DNA of 40,557 nt from a bacterium (GCA_021811315.1 JAJZPF010000025.1:1-40557), one strand, 5' to 3'; positions 14,853 through 23,397 are shown, numbered from the stretch's first letter. The notes: generated by a model not told the origin, from the letters alone. A program made the numbers and translations.

Positions 14853-15284
14853 ATGCGCTACTATTACGCGGATTCTAACAATCAGCCTACTGGGCCATGC
14901 AGCCTGGAGGAGCTTCGGCAGCTCCACATCGGCGGTACGCTTAAGGCGAACACCTGGGTAGTGGAAGAGGGCGGGTCCGACTGGCGGCCGTATTCGGACC
15001 TCGCCGCCGGCGGCGCCGGGGCGGGGCCGGCCGCGCTCCCCGCGGCCGGAGTTCCGGCGAACGATAAGGCCGCCGGTCCCGGCGCCGCAATACTTTGGTT
15101 CCTTTGCTGCCTGCCTATCGGCTTTATGCAGTGGGGGCAGACCGTGAAAGGCTGGGTGTGGGCTATCGCCTCGCTAGTCACCGGCGGGCTGGCGGCGATC
15201 CCCGCCATAGTGGATTACTGGATGAATTACTCCGTCCAGAAAAAACGGAAGGTGGGCGAATGGGAATTTTTTCCGACCAAATAG
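14853..15284 (+). CDS. GYF_2-domain membrane protein
   Basis: A 143-residue protein with an N-terminal GYF_2 domain (residues 1-52: YYYADSNNQPTGP, then SLEELRQLHIGGTL and W-x-x-Y-S-D-L), a fold thought to bind proline-rich or other peptide segments. A Gly/Ala/Pro linker is followed by two membrane helices (about 80-97 and 103-125) and a short basic tail. The domain would lie in the cytoplasm. The ATG follows GGAGAA. Its last 25 bases overlap the start of the DUF2752 gene, so the two are translationally coupled, a pairing seen elsewhere with GYF_2 genes. A second GYF_2 protein lies at 35012. Confidence 0.83.
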   Translation: MRYYYADSNNQPTGPCSLEELRQLHIGGTLKANTWVVEEGGSDWRPYSDLAAGGAGAGPAALPAAGVPANDKAAGPGAAILWFLCCLPIGFMQWGQTVKGWVWAIASLVTGGLAAIPAIVDYWMNYSVQKKRKVGEWEFFPTK

Positions 15285-15670
15285 GCCGTCCGCCGGTCCG
15301 GGCGGCCGCCCTGGCCGCCGCGTCCGCCGTAACCGTTATCCTGGGGCTGTGCGCGCTGCGGGTCCTGCCCTGGCCGGGCTGCCCTTTCTTCAAATATCTG
15401 CGCCTGGCCTGCCCTATGTGCGGCACGACCCGCGCGGTTATTTTTTTCCTGCGCGGAGATCCCGGGGCGGCCTTCGCCGCGAACCCGCTTTGGTGGCTCT
15501 GGCTGTTCTGGAGCGCCGTTTCATTCGCGGACCTCTGGCACAGGGTGGTCCGCTCCGGAGATACCTTCGGGCAAAAACTGCTTGCGCGGGCGATGCGGAA
15601 CCGCTGGGTCAAAGGCGGGCACCTGGCCGCGTCCCTGCTCGCTCTCCTGTACGGGAACCTGGCCAAATGA
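15260..15670 (+). CDS. DUF2752 membrane protein
   Basis: A 136-residue membrane protein of the DUF2752 family (unknown function). The signature is clear: GCPFFKYLRLACPMCGTTRAV (in two pieces: C41 then C51 and C54), then RGDPGAAFAANPLWW. There are about three hydrophobic helices (17-36, 74-92, 120-134). The conserved cysteines and the TTRA motif suggest metal or redox binding at the membrane face. The internal ATG at 15260 is chosen because GGAAGGTGGG precedes it and the family motif starts shortly after. Upstream in-frame starts would read through the GYF_2 gene. A tiny 30-codon frame overlaps its stop (ATGA) but looks like GC-rich noise. Confidence 0.85.
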   Translation: MGIFSDQIGRPPVRAAALAAASAVTVILGLCALRVLPWPGCPFFKYLRLACPMCGTTRAVIFFLRGDPGAAFAANPLWWLWLFWSAVSFADLWHRVVRSGDTFGQKLLARAMRNRWVKGGHLAASLLALLYGNLAK

Positions 15671-15810
15671 AGCGCCGCGCGGAGGCCTCCCCGCGCGCGT
15701 CCGCTGCGGGAAATGCGCCGGGTGCGCGGGGAAGGAAGCCGCGCCTGCTCCGGCGGTGAATAAATGATATAGTGATTGCGAAAGCGCAGCCTGACGGATA
15801 AAGGAGATAT

Positions 15811-16275
15811 ATGAAGAAAATTATTATCGCGGTAATCCTGGCTTTAACCGGGGTTCCGGCTTCTTTCGCGGCCGACACCTGGGGGAAGCTGTCCCTTTTC
15901 GACAAGGCGGCTTATCCGCAGGCCGACTCGGTCCGCGGCATAGAGCTCGGCCTGATCTATTCCAATACGCGGAACCTTACCGGGATACAGTGGACTTTCG
16001 TCTTCAGCAGGACCTCGAGCCTGGAAGGGCTTCAAATGGGGCTCGCGACTTCGTCGGACAAAGCCTCCGGGATACAGTGGGGCGCCCTGAATATGACCAA
16101 GGACATGAAAGGCGCCCAGGTCGGCTTCGTAAATTATGCCGAGAAATTCTCCGGCCTCCAGTTCGGCCTGGTAAATTATGCGGCCGCTATGGGCAAAGGC
16201 CTGCAGCTGGGTCTCGTGAACGTGATCAGGAATTCCACGCTGCCGGTAATGGTGATAGCCAACGGGAGATTCTGA
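15811..16275 (+). CDS. LA_2272-type surface repeat protein
   Basis: A 154-residue exported protein with a signal peptide (1-21), followed by about five repeats of roughly 20 residues. Each repeat has a glycine, an aromatic or Gln, then Gly, as in GIQWTFVF, GLQMGLATS, GIQWGALN, GAQVGFVN, GLQFGLVN and GLQLGLVN. This is the pattern of the LA_2272-type surface repeats first named in Leptospira, thought to form a small beta structure at the outer surface. This member is short; others carry ten or more repeats. AAGGAGA precedes the ATG. It probably shares a transcript with the DUF1566-like gene, 14 bases downstream. Confidence 0.75.
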   Translation: MKKIIIAVILALTGVPASFAADTWGKLSLFDKAAYPQADSVRGIELGLIYSNTRNLTGIQWTFVFSRTSSLEGLQMGLATSSDKASGIQWGALNMTKDMKGAQVGFVNYAEKFSGLQFGLVNYAAAMGKGLQLGLVNVIRNSTLPVMVIANGRF

Positions 16276-16289
16276 GCTTAACCGGACCT

Positions 16290-16946
16290 ATGAATAAACT
16301 CGCGGCGACGGCGTTCACGGTCTGTTCCTTGGCGGCTCTCTGCCTGCCCGCCTCCGCCGCCGACTGCGGGCGGAGCGATTGCGGCTGGGACAGCGCGAGG
16401 GCTTACTGCAGGAAAAAAGGCGAGCGGCTGCCCACCATCGAGGAGCTCCTCCAGGCCTGGGAGGCCAGGTGCACGGGGGGCAAGACGTCCGACCTGTGCT
16501 CCGGCTGGTACTGGACCTCGAAAGAGAGGGATACAAGCCGGGCCTGGGGCGTGTCCTTCAAAGAGGGGGCGGCCGACTTCTACGGGAAGAGCGAAACAGC
16601 GCCGGTCTATTGCAAGCCGGTGAAGAAGGCCGCGGAGAAGGCGGCTCCGGCGCCGGCGGAGAACAAGGGGGCCCGGTGCGCCAAGGAGCCGTGCACCTGG
16701 CGCGAGGCCGCGGCCTATTGCCGGAGCTCGGGCGTCCGCCTTTACAAAGTGAAGGAATGGAACGACCTCTGCCGCGCGGAATGCAAGAACGGCGAAGTCT
16801 CCGACGGCTGCAAGCGCTGGTTCTGGCTGGGCGAGTCCGAGAACGCGAATTACGCTTATAGCGGGACGTGCGATTCCCCGGCGGACGCTTCGGTGCACAG
16901 CGTCGAAAAGACGGATCTCACCTACGCCCGCTGCACGCTGAAGTGA
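16290..16946 (+). CDS. Secreted protein with two DUF1566/Lcl-like domains
   Basis: A 218-residue exported protein. A signal peptide (1-23) is followed by two related domains (about 24-118 and 131-218) joined by a Lys/Ala/Pro linker. Each has the DUF1566/Lcl layout: a Cys, W-x-x-A-x-A-Y-C, R-L-x-x-x-x-E-L or E-W, C-x-x-W-x-W-x. The first is SARAYCRKKGERLPTIEELL, with GWYWTSKE and VSFKEG; the second is AAAYCRSSGVRLYKVKEW with WFWLGE. There are 13 or so cysteines, so the domains are disulfide-rich. Lcl domains occur in adhesins and secreted formylglycine-like proteins, but the role here is unknown. The start at 16290 is chosen for the signal peptide; the frame continues much further upstream without a ribosome binding site. 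Confidence 0.72.
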   Translation: MNKLAATAFTVCSLAALCLPASAADCGRSDCGWDSARAYCRKKGERLPTIEELLQAWEARCTGGKTSDLCSGWYWTSKERDTSRAWGVSFKEGAADFYGKSETAPVYCKPVKKAAEKAAPAPAENKGARCAKEPCTWREAAAYCRSSGVRLYKVKEWNDLCRAECKNGEVSDGCKRWFWLGESENANYAYSGTCDSPADASVHSVEKTDLTYARCTLK

Positions 16947-16973
16947 CCGCGTAAATTCCCCCAGGGGTAATTA

Positions 16974-17993
16974 ATGAAAGTACTTATAGTGGACGATAGC
17001 GCCGAAACCAGAAACCTGATAAAAGTTATCCTGGAAAACAAAGGCCATGAGGTCGTTGGCGAGGCGGAGGACGGGGCGGGCGCTCTGAAAGCCTTCGCGG
17101 AGCTGCGGCCCGAAGTGGTGCTCCTCGATATAATCATGCCGGGGATGTCCGGGGTCGGGGTCCTGACAGAGATCCGCAAGCTCGATGCCGTGGTCAAAGT
17201 GATCATGGTGACCGCGGTAGAGCAGGACTCTATAAACAGGCAGCTTCATCTTATCGGCGCCGACGGAGTGATCTATAAGCCCTTCAGCGCCTACGATTTT
17301 GAAAAAACCTTCCACGCCGTCCTGCGGAAAGATCCGGCTGAGAGGGTAAGAAGCGAAGCTGCTTCCGCGGCTCCGGAAAACAAGCCGGCGGCCGCGGAAA
17401 AAAACGAGACTATAACGCGCCTTGCCGCGGGCGGGCTGAGCAAATGCATGCTTAAAACCAGCGACGCTTCCTCCTGGGCGTGGGAATTATGCGACCTCGA
17501 AGTTTTTTCCGGCAAGGTCCCCGACGCGGTCAGGAAGGCGGATTTCGGAAAATCCGTGGCGGCCGTCCAGGTGAACATCCGGGGCTACTCGCCGTTCTCC
17601 GCCGCGATGCTTCTGCGCTCCGAGGATATAGGGCATATCTCCAGCTGTTTCGTGAACGGTCCGCTTTACCGGACCGGGGGCATCACGGAGCTGGAAGAGG
17701 GGCTTGTGATAGAGATAGGCAATATCATACTGAACGCGATGGTAAACCCCCTGATCAACGCTTTGAGCGTAAGCGCGATCGCTTCCGTGCCTATGTTCAT
17801 CAAGGGGGGGCCGGGCGCCGTCTCGGCCGGGCTGAGCGCCTGCCTGAACCCGAAGCTTGATTTCAGGATCATCTCCGCCTCGCTGGCCATGCGGCGCGAC
17901 GGGCGCCTCGCCAGGGCCGGGGTTCTGGCCGTCCTCCCCGAGGAGTTCGCCGCGGAGCTGGAGCGCTGGGGGGCGGGGGGCGCAGCTGGCTGA
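16974..17993 (+). CDS. Receiver-CheC fusion, putative phosphatase response regulator
   Basis: A 339-residue cytoplasmic protein joining a CheY-like receiver domain (1-118) to a CheC/CheX-type domain (about 150-339). Receiver: DD at 7-8, phosphoacceptor D52 in LLDIIMPGMSG, T80, K102 in YKPF. In the second domain, E247 and N250 (EIGN) followed by P273 reproduce the CheC phosphatase consensus E-x2-N-x22-P exactly; the Asp/Ser four residues before the Glu is Gly243 here. CheC-type proteins dephosphorylate CheY-P. Such a fusion may let phosphorylation control a phosphatase. There are no chemotaxis genes nearby. The ATG is preceded by GGGG at a loose distance. Confidence 0.85.
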   Translation: MKVLIVDDSAETRNLIKVILENKGHEVVGEAEDGAGALKAFAELRPEVVLLDIIMPGMSGVGVLTEIRKLDAVVKVIMVTAVEQDSINRQLHLIGADGVIYKPFSAYDFEKTFHAVLRKDPAERVRSEAASAAPENKPAAAEKNETITRLAAGGLSKCMLKTSDASSWAWELCDLEVFSGKVPDAVRKADFGKSVAAVQVNIRGYSPFSAAMLLRSEDIGHISSCFVNGPLYRTGGITELEEGLVIEIGNIILNAMVNPLINALSVSAIASVPMFIKGGPGAVSAGLSACLNPKLDFRIISASLAMRRDGRLARAGVLAVLPEEFAAELERWGAGGAAG

Positions 17994-18045
17994 CCCCCGG
18001 TCCATCCGCTGCCGGAAGGGCGCAAGGATCTTTTAAAAGGGCTGA

Positions 18046-19095
18046 TTATTTTTTTTCGAGTCCGAGGTAGGCGCCGGTATAGCCGTCCACCAGGTGCCTG
18101 GAAGAGCCGCAGTCCACGCTCCAGATCAAATTATGCCCCGCGAAAGGGCTGAACTTCGGCTTGAAATTCTTCAATTTCATCGTTAAGGTGGAGTAATTCC
18201 TGCAGGCCGGCGGCACGTGCGTGAGCGCGGCGTCGCTGTCCTTGAACTGCTGCGGCACCATGTCCAGGGTACTGATGCCGCTGAATTTACCGCTGAAATC
18301 CACTCCTCCCAGGGCGACCTTGCCCTTGCAGGCTCCCACGGTGACGCTGCTGGAAAGCTCGGGAGAGTAAAAAATAAAAGCCCAGCCGTCGTCGGCGATC
18401 AGGCACTTCGAGCTGCCCGTCTTATCCACCAGCGATTCCACGCCCAGGAATTGCGCCCCGGGATATTTGCGGCGCGCCGCTTCCACGGCCAGCCTGGTAT
18501 ACCTCCCGGCGGTGTCGGCGCCTTTTATCGCGGCGCCGGCCGCGAGCTTAGGGGCGGCCGCCCCGCCCAGTTTCCAGGTCTTTTCCGCTTCGCAGTCGGC
18601 CAGCGCTTTCGCCCTGCCCTGCGAGACCGTCCAGTAACAGCCCGCCGGGCGCCCGTCCTTTGCCGGCAGGTTCCGGACCTTCATCAGGATCTCCCTGTTC
18701 CGCGCGTCCCCGGTGCCGCTGAAGACGCCGTCGGCGGCCATTTTTTTAAGCACGGTCCCGGGATCGGCGAAAGAGGGCGGCAGGCGCTTCGTCGGCTCTT
18801 CGGACGCCCTGTCCGGGATATTCTTGGCGACGTTCATGAACCCGGGCCCGCAGGCGTTGACAAGAAGCCATTCGCCCGAAGAGGGGGAGTAGAACTTGTA
18901 GTGCCAGTTATTGGAATAAGACTTGGGCGCGCAGGGAATATCCCCTTCCGGGCTGGTAAAGCCTTCTATTTCCACCAGCTCGGCGTCGGTCACCCGGTAT
19001 TCCGCCTCCCCGGCGGCCGTATTTATCCCTTCCCGCGGCCCCGCGGCGCCGGCGGGAAGCGCAAGCAGAAGGCAGAGGATCGCTGTGTTTTTCAT
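18046..19095 (-). CDS. Secreted protein with duplicated domain, unknown function
   Basis: A 349-residue exported protein (signal peptide 1-17). Two halves of about 150 residues look homologous. Half 1 holds WHYKFYSPSSGEWLLVNACG, then a Phe-Ala-Asp/Leu stretch, then GCYWTVSQG and a cysteine. Half 2 holds WAFIFYSPELSSSVTVGACKG, FKDSDAAL, and NLIWSVDCG. Each half has a pair of cysteines in matching places, and the order suggests a PepSY-like or related secreted domain, but I recognise no named family. The last residues form a YTGAYLGLEKK tail. There is no good terminator in the gap before it. It converges on the receiver-CheC gene. Confidence 0.7.
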   Translation of the reverse strand: MKNTAILCLLLALPAGAAGPREGINTAAGEAEYRVTDAELVEIEGFTSPEGDIPCAPKSYSNNWHYKFYSPSSGEWLLVNACGPGFMNVAKNIPDRASEEPTKRLPPSFADPGTVLKKMAADGVFSGTGDARNREILMKVRNLPAKDGRPAGCYWTVSQGRAKALADCEAEKTWKLGGAAAPKLAAGAAIKGADTAGRYTRLAVEAARRKYPGAQFLGVESLVDKTGSSKCLIADDGWAFIFYSPELSSSVTVGACKGKVALGGVDFSGKFSGISTLDMVPQQFKDSDAALTHVPPACRNYSTLTMKLKNFKPKFSPFAGHNLIWSVDCGSSRHLVDGYTGAYLGLEKK

Positions 19096-19189
19096 GGCAA
19101 TTCAATACTATATTTTCTATGGCCTTTAATCAATCGAAGCTCCGAAAACGGCCGGCTCTTTTGATAGAATGTTTACCGGGGGTAAAGGC

Positions 19190-19531
19190 ATGGCGATCAA
19201 AGAGATAAAGATGAAAGCGGCGCTGGACCAGGAACTGGGCTCCGGGGGCGATAAATTCCTGCTTTTTTACTCCCCCTGGGATCCTTTCTGCGTGGAGTTC
19301 TCCCCTGTTTTCGAGAAGCTGGCGGCCGGCAGCCCCGGCTCTTTCTGCAAGCTTTCCATCGACACGGTGCCGGAGGCGGCGGGCGCTTATTCCGTGGAAA
19401 CGGTCCCCGCTGTGCTTTTCTTCCGCGGCGGGAATCTGAACAGGCGCCTGGACGCGCTCCCGGAGAGGGGTCTCTCGGCCGAAAGCCTGGCGGAGTTCGT
19501 CTGGCTTTGCCGCGGCATCGCGAACAAGTGA
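19190..19531 (+). CDS. Thioredoxin-like protein lacking the nucleophilic cysteine
   Basis: A 113-residue thioredoxin-fold protein. The first strands and helix match thioredoxin (FLLFYSPW) and the cis-proline loop is VP (P73). The active site, however, reads W30-D31-P32-F33-C34 instead of W-C-x-x-C, so the attacking cysteine is replaced by Asp and only the resolving one remains. It cannot act as a normal disulfide reductase; it may bind thiol partners or use Cys34 alone. Other cysteines are C53 and C107. The start at 19190 has a GGGGGTAAAGG upstream; the ATG at 19169 overlaps a -10 box (TAGAAT). No operon partner. The complete thioredoxin at 12957 is its normal paralog. Confidence 0.75.
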   Translation: MAIKEIKMKAALDQELGSGGDKFLLFYSPWDPFCVEFSPVFEKLAAGSPGSFCKLSIDTVPEAAGAYSVETVPAVLFFRGGNLNRRLDALPERGLSAESLAEFVWLCRGIANK

Positions 19532-19683
19532 CGCCTTTGGAAGAAGCGGCCGGATCCTGAAAAAATAGAGTTTTCCTTCGTAAGGCTGGCCCGGGCTTCC
19601 GCGGCCCCGCGCTCCCGCGTCTTTTAAAAGCCGCTTTTTCCGGGGATAGAGCCTGCCGGCCGCGGCCGGGGCGGACAATAAAA

Positions 19684-19712
19684 AACCGCCGTCCTTTTCA
19701 GGACGGCGGTTC
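19684..19712 (-). terminator. Terminator of the RNA-binding protein gene
   Basis: A 12-base stem AACCGCCGTCCT / AGGACGGCGGTT with loop TTTC. Reading leftward, the stem runs into a TTTTTTATT tail, so it ends the minus-strand RNA-binding protein transcript. Pairing is complete. Confidence 0.9.
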
Positions 19713-19735
19713 TAAAACCGTTAAAGGATTTTAGA

Positions 19736-20074
19736 TTACCACTTGCCGCCGCCGTAGCCGCCGCCGCCGCCGCGTCCGCCGCGATCGCCGCCGCGTCCGC
19801 CGCGGTCACCGCCGCCGGTGCGGGCTTCCATGGGGCGAGCTTCGTTGATGGTCAGCTTGCGGCCGCCGAAGTCGGTGCCGTTAAGCTTTTCCATGGCCGC
19901 GACAGCTTCCGCGTCGTTGGCCATCTCGATGAAGCCGAAGCCGCGTGACTGGCCGGACTCCCGGTCAGTGATCAACTTGGCGCTGGTAACCGCACCGTGG
20001 GTAGCGAACAGGGCGTTCATTTCCGCTTCGGTGGTTGAAAAGGGCAGTCCGCCCACGTATATTCTCTTGCTCAT
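19736..20074 (-). CDS. RRM RNA-binding protein with RGG tail
   Basis: A 112-residue cytoplasmic RNA-binding protein. One RRM (residues 3-80) has RNP2 IYVGGL at 5-10 and RNP1 RGFGFIEM at 44-51, followed by a tail of RGG repeats (about 85-110). This is the layout of the cyanobacterial cold-inducible Rbp family and of bacterial RRM proteins that act as RNA chaperones. The Gly-rich tail gives low base complexity at 19740-19810. A strong AAGGAG precedes the ATG, and a leader of about 110 bases separates it from a -10 box (TACTAT), which could allow temperature control as in cold-shock genes. Terminator at 19684. Confidence 0.93.
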   Translation of the reverse strand: MSKRIYVGGLPFSTTEAEMNALFATHGAVTSAKLITDRESGQSRGFGFIEMANDAEAVAAMEKLNGTDFGGRKLTINEARPMEARTGGGDRGGRGGDRGGRGGGGGYGGGKW

Positions 20075-20200
20075 TGTGTTATTCTCCTTGCAACTTTCAT
20101 ACCTGACTCAACTCTCTCTGCTCTATCTTTTCCTAAATGTTGCTCGGTAGAATAGGCTTCAAAAACTTGAGTTCTGGTTTACTACCCTTATAGTATGACA
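20075..20200 (-). promoter_or_regulatory. Leader and promoter of the RNA-binding protein gene
   Basis: The minus-strand leader runs from about 20183 to the ATG at 20074. The -10 candidate TACTAT is at 20195-20190, and AAGGAG lies close to the ATG. The leader is AT-rich and pyrimidine-free in stretches, unlike the neighbouring DNA. The 314-base gap to the PEP carboxykinase gene holds nothing else except the promoter of that gene at 20346. Confidence 0.45.
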
Positions 20201-20345
20201 TTATTCCGGACCGAAAAGGGGATTATTATTTTTTTACGGCTTTTTATCTGGAAACCCGGGAAAGCCACGGGGCGACTTTCAGGACGGGCTCAGGCGCCTT
20301 TCAGGGGCCCATAGAGACGCAGGGGAAACAGGGCGGTTTTGTTTG

Positions 20346-20351
20346 TAGAAT
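20346..20351 (+). promoter_or_regulatory. -10 box of the PEP carboxykinase gene
   Basis: TAGAAT at 20346-20351 follows a TG and lies 38 bases before the ATG at 20389. No clear -35 is visible. GGAGG stands about ten bases before the start codon. Confidence 0.35.
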
Positions 20352-20388
20352 GAAAGGCAGGTTTTAAAAGCACGCTTCCGGAGGCATA

Positions 20389-22236
20389 ATGAACAGCATC
20401 CTTTCCAACGCGCCAGAGTATATCAAGAACCGCGAACTGCTGAAATGGGTGGCGGACACCGCCGCGCTTTGCGCGCCGGACCGGGTGCACTGGTGCGACG
20501 GCAGCAAGGAGGAATACGACGCTCTCTGCGAAGAGATGGTGAAGGCCGGAACCTTCCGGCGCCTGAACCCGGAGAAGCGGCCCGGCTGCTTCCTGGCCCT
20601 TAGCGACCCTTCCGATGTGGCGCGGGTGGAGGACCGCACTTTCATCTGCAGCGGGAAGAGGGAGGACGCCGGACCCAATAATAACTGGGAAGCCCCGGCC
20701 GCGATGAAGGCCAGGCTTATCAAACTTTTCAGGGGCTGCATGCGGGGGCGGACCCTCTACGTGGTTCCCTTCAGCATGGGGCCGCTCGGCTCCAAGATAG
20801 CCCAGATCGGGGTGGAGATCACCGACAGCCCGTACGTGGCCGTCAATATGCGGATCATGACCCGCATGGGAAAAGCGGTCTACGGGGTTCTCGGCGACGG
20901 CGCTTTCGTGCCCTGCCTGCACTCGGTGGGGATGCCGCTCGAGCCCGGGCAGAAGGACGTGCCCTGGCCCTGTAATAAAGAGAATAAATATATAGTCCAC
21001 TTCACCAACCGCTCGATCTGGAGCTTCGGCAGCGGCTACGGGGGGAACGCTCTGCTCGGGAAGAAATGCTTCGCGCTGCGCATCGCCAGCCTGATGGCGC
21101 GCGAGGACGGCTGGCTGGCCGAACATATGCTGATCATGGGCTTCGAAGGGCCGAACCTGCCGAAGACCTACGTGGCCGGCGCTTTCCCCAGCTCCTGCGG
21201 GAAGACGAATTTCGCCATGATGCAGGTCCCGGAAGCTTTCAAGGATTATAAGGTTACCACGGTAGGGGACGATATAGCCTGGATCAAGCCCGGCGCGGAC
21301 GGCCGCCTTTACGCCATCAATCCCGAAGCCGGCTTCTTCGGCGTGGCGCCCGGGACCAATACTAAAAGCAATCCTAACGCCATGGCCACCATCGTGAAGA
21401 ATACCATCTTCACCAACGTGGCCCTGACGGCCGACGGCGACGTCTGGTGGGAGGGCATGACCGGGAAGGCCCCCGAAGGCCTCACCGACTGGCAGGGAAA
21501 GCCTTACGATCCCGCTAGCGGGAAGCCCGCGGCGCATCCCAATTCGCGCTTCACGGCCCCGGCCAGCCAATGCCCCTGCATCGATCCCGATTGGGAGAAA
21601 CCGGAGGGCGTGCCCATAAGCGCCATCCTCTTCGGGGGGCGGCGGGCCGACACGATCCCCCTGGTGATACAGGCCTTCAACTGGAACTTCGGCGTGTATA
21701 TGGGCAGCACCATCGGGAGCGAAACTACCGCCGCGGCCGCCGGCGCCACGGGGAACGTGCGCAGGGACCCCATGGCCATGCTGCCTTTCTGCGGCTACCA
21801 TATGGGGGACTACTTCAACCACTGGCTGCAGATCGGCCGCGATATCACCGAGGCGCCGCGCATCTTCTGCGTCAACTGGTTCCGGAAAGGCGCGGACGGG
21901 AAGTTCCTCTGGCCGGGCTACGGGGAGAATATCCGCGTCCTCAAGTGGATAGTGGACAGGGTGAACGGGCGGGGCCACGCCGTGGAATGTCCCGCCGGCT
22001 GGGTTCCCAAAGAAGGCGATATCGATACAACCGGGCTGCCGGGTTTCGATTCTTCCCGTTTCAGGGAAGTAATGCGGTTCGACCATAAGGAATGGCGGAA
22101 AGAGCTGCTGCTTCACGGAGAACTTTTCGAAGGCTTGTACGACCGCCTGCCAAAGGAATACCCCTCCATGCGCGGGCTTATCCTGTCCAGCCTTTGGCGC
22201 GCCCCGACGCGGCGGGAGCTCGCTTCCGAACGCTGA
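20389..22236 (+). CDS. pckG: Phosphoenolpyruvate carboxykinase (GTP)
   Basis: A 615-residue GTP-dependent PEP carboxykinase (EC 4.1.1.32), which converts oxaloacetate and GTP to PEP, CO2 and GDP; it is the entry step of gluconeogenesis and in anaerobes can run in the carboxylating direction. Key motifs are present: the kinase-1 loop FPSSCGKTN with the reactive Cys270 and K272-T273, the metal-binding GDDIAWI segment, the [14 protein letters not shown] stretch, and the guanine-binding [12 protein letters not shown] and NWFRK regions. Length and motifs match the GTP class rather than the ATP class. It sits alone between its own promoter box and the ornithine carbamoyltransferase gene, which has its own promoter. 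No truncation is seen. Confidence 0.97.
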   Translation: MNSILSNAPEYIKNRELLKWVADTAALCAPDRVHWCDGSKEEYDALCEEMVKAGTFRRLNPEKRPGCFLALSDPSDVARVEDRTFICSGKREDAGPNNNWEAPAAMKARLIKLFRGCMRGRTLYVVPFSMGPLGSKIAQIGVEITDSPYVAVNMRIMTRMGKAVYGVLGDGAFVPCLHSVGMPLEPGQKDVPWPCNKENKYIVHFTNRSIWSFGSGYGGNALLGKKCFALRIASLMAREDGWLAEHMLIMGFEGPNLPKTYVAGAFPSSCGKTNFAMMQVPEAFKDYKVTTVGDDIAWIKPGADGRLYAINPEAGFFGVAPGTNTKSNPNAMATIVKNTIFTNVALTADGDVWWEGMTGKAPEGLTDWQGKPYDPASGKPAAHPNSRFTAPASQCPCIDPDWEKPEGVPISAILFGGRRADTIPLVIQAFNWNFGVYMGSTIGSETTAAAAGATGNVRRDPMAMLPFCGYHMGDYFNHWLQIGRDITEAPRIFCVNWFRKGADGKFLWPGYGENIRVLKWIVDRVNGRGHAVECPAGWVPKEGDIDTTGLPGFDSSRFREVMRFDHKEWRKELLLHGELFEGLYDRLPKEYPSMRGLILSSLWRAPTRRELASER

Positions 22237-22267
22237 CCCGGAGGAGCAAGGGGCCGGAAGCCCGCGT

Positions 22268-22297
22268 TTGGGCTTCCGATAAAGCAAAGGGTATAAT
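22268..22297 (+). promoter_or_regulatory. Promoter of the ornithine carbamoyltransferase gene
   Basis: TTGGGC at 22268-22273, an 18-base spacer, and a perfect TATAAT at 22292-22297. The leader is about 33 bases, with AAGGAGA at 22324-22330 and the ATG at 22337. No ARG-box-like palindrome is obvious. Confidence 0.55.
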
Positions 22298-22336
22298 ATA
22301 AATATCGCGGTTATTCTTCCCTTAAGGAGACTTTAA

Positions 22337-23341
22337 ATGGGCTTTAATCTCAGGAACAGGAATTTCCTCAAAGAACTCGACTTCACCAAAAAAGAACTTT
22401 GTTTCCTCCTCAAATTGTCCGGGGACCTTAAAGAAGCCAAGTACGCCGGAACCGAGCAGCGGCGGCTTATCGGCAAGAACATCGCCCTTATATTTGAAAA
22501 ATCCTCCACCCGCACGCGCTGCGCTTTCGAAGTAGCCGCGCACGACCAGGGCGCGCATGTGACCTACCTTGAGCCGACCGGCAGCCAGATGGGCCATAAA
22601 GAAACCGTGAAAGACACCGCCCGCGTTCTGGGCCGGATGTACGACGGCATCGAATACCGCGGGTTCGGCCAGGAGATAGTGGAAGAGCTGGCTAAATTCG
22701 CCGGCGTGCCCGTCTGGAACGGCCTGACGAACCAGTGGCATCCCACCCAGATGCTGGCCGACGTGCTGACCATGACCGAGCACTGCGATAAGCCGCTCGA
22801 GGAGATCTCTTACGCCTATGTCGGCGACGCCCGGTTCAATATGGGCCGCTCGCTGCTGGTGATAGGCTCAATACTCGGCATGGACGTGCGCATCGGCGCC
22901 CCGAAGGGCCTGCAGCCCGAAGCGGAGCTGATAGCGGCCTGCAAAGAAATTGCAAAGACCTCCGGCGCCCGCATCATGGTCACCGACAAGGCCGACGCGG
23001 CCGTGAAGGGCGCGGACTTCATCCATACGGACGTCTGGGTGTCCATGGGCGAGGCCAAGGAAGTCTGGGCCGAGCGCATCAAGCTCCTGAAGCCCTACCA
23101 GGTGAACGCGGCGCTGATGAAGAAGTCAGGCAACAAGAACGTGAAGTTCATGCACTGCCTGCCGGCTTTCCATAACGCGGACACCAAGGTGGGCAAGCAG
23201 GTCTCGGAGCAGTTCGCCCTGCACAACGGCATCGAGGTCACCGAGGACGTGTTCGAATCCCCGGCCTGCATCGCCTTCGACCAGGCCGAGAACCGCATGC
23301 ATACGATCAAAGCCGTGATGGTAGCGACCCTCGGAAGCTGA
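22337..23341 (+). CDS. argF: Ornithine carbamoyltransferase
   Basis: A 334-residue ornithine carbamoyltransferase (EC 2.1.3.3), joining carbamoyl phosphate and ornithine to give citrulline in arginine synthesis, or running in reverse in arginine breakdown. Carbamoyl phosphate motifs: SSTRTR (56-61), HPTQ (135-138) and HCLP (273-276). Ornithine-binding motif: DVWVSMGE. The length is typical. With no arcA, arcC or other arg gene nearby, direction cannot be settled. AAGGAGA fixes the start. A strong terminator follows at 23366. Pieces of this gene and of that terminator survive as a decayed copy at 28402. Confidence 0.96.
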   Translation: MGFNLRNRNFLKELDFTKKELCFLLKLSGDLKEAKYAGTEQRRLIGKNIALIFEKSSTRTRCAFEVAAHDQGAHVTYLEPTGSQMGHKETVKDTARVLGRMYDGIEYRGFGQEIVEELAKFAGVPVWNGLTNQWHPTQMLADVLTMTEHCDKPLEEISYAYVGDARFNMGRSLLVIGSILGMDVRIGAPKGLQPEAELIAACKEIAKTSGARIMVTDKADAAVKGADFIHTDVWVSMGEAKEVWAERIKLLKPYQVNAALMKKSGNKNVKFMHCLPAFHNADTKVGKQVSEQFALHNGIEVTEDVFESPACIAFDQAENRMHTIKAVMVATLGS

Positions 23342-23365
23342 GAAAGTTGTCCGGAACTGCTTATG

Positions 23366-23397
23366 TCCGCCTGCCCTTTAAAGGCAGGCGGATCTTT
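23366..23397 (+). terminator. Terminator of argF
   Basis: A ten-base perfect stem TCCGCCTGCC / GGCAGGCGGA with loop CTTTAAA, followed by TCTTTT. A near copy of this hairpin ends the remnant at 28515. Confidence 0.9.

Noticed and set aside
15667-15759. A 30-codon frame overlapping the DUF2752 stop
   Set aside because: The product is Arg/Ala/Pro-rich, as expected of random high-GC DNA, and has no conserved motif or ribosome binding site of its own.
19740-19812. GGC/CCG-rich repeat, possible satellite
   Set aside because: It is explained by the RGG tail of the RNA-binding protein.
20290-22287. A 665-codon minus-strand frame opposite PEP carboxykinase
   Set aside because: It is the antisense shadow of pckG; the sense protein has all catalytic motifs.
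23246-23262. GTTCGAATCC, like a tRNA T-loop
   Set aside because: It lies inside the ornithine carbamoyltransferase reading frame and has no acceptor or anticodon arms around it.
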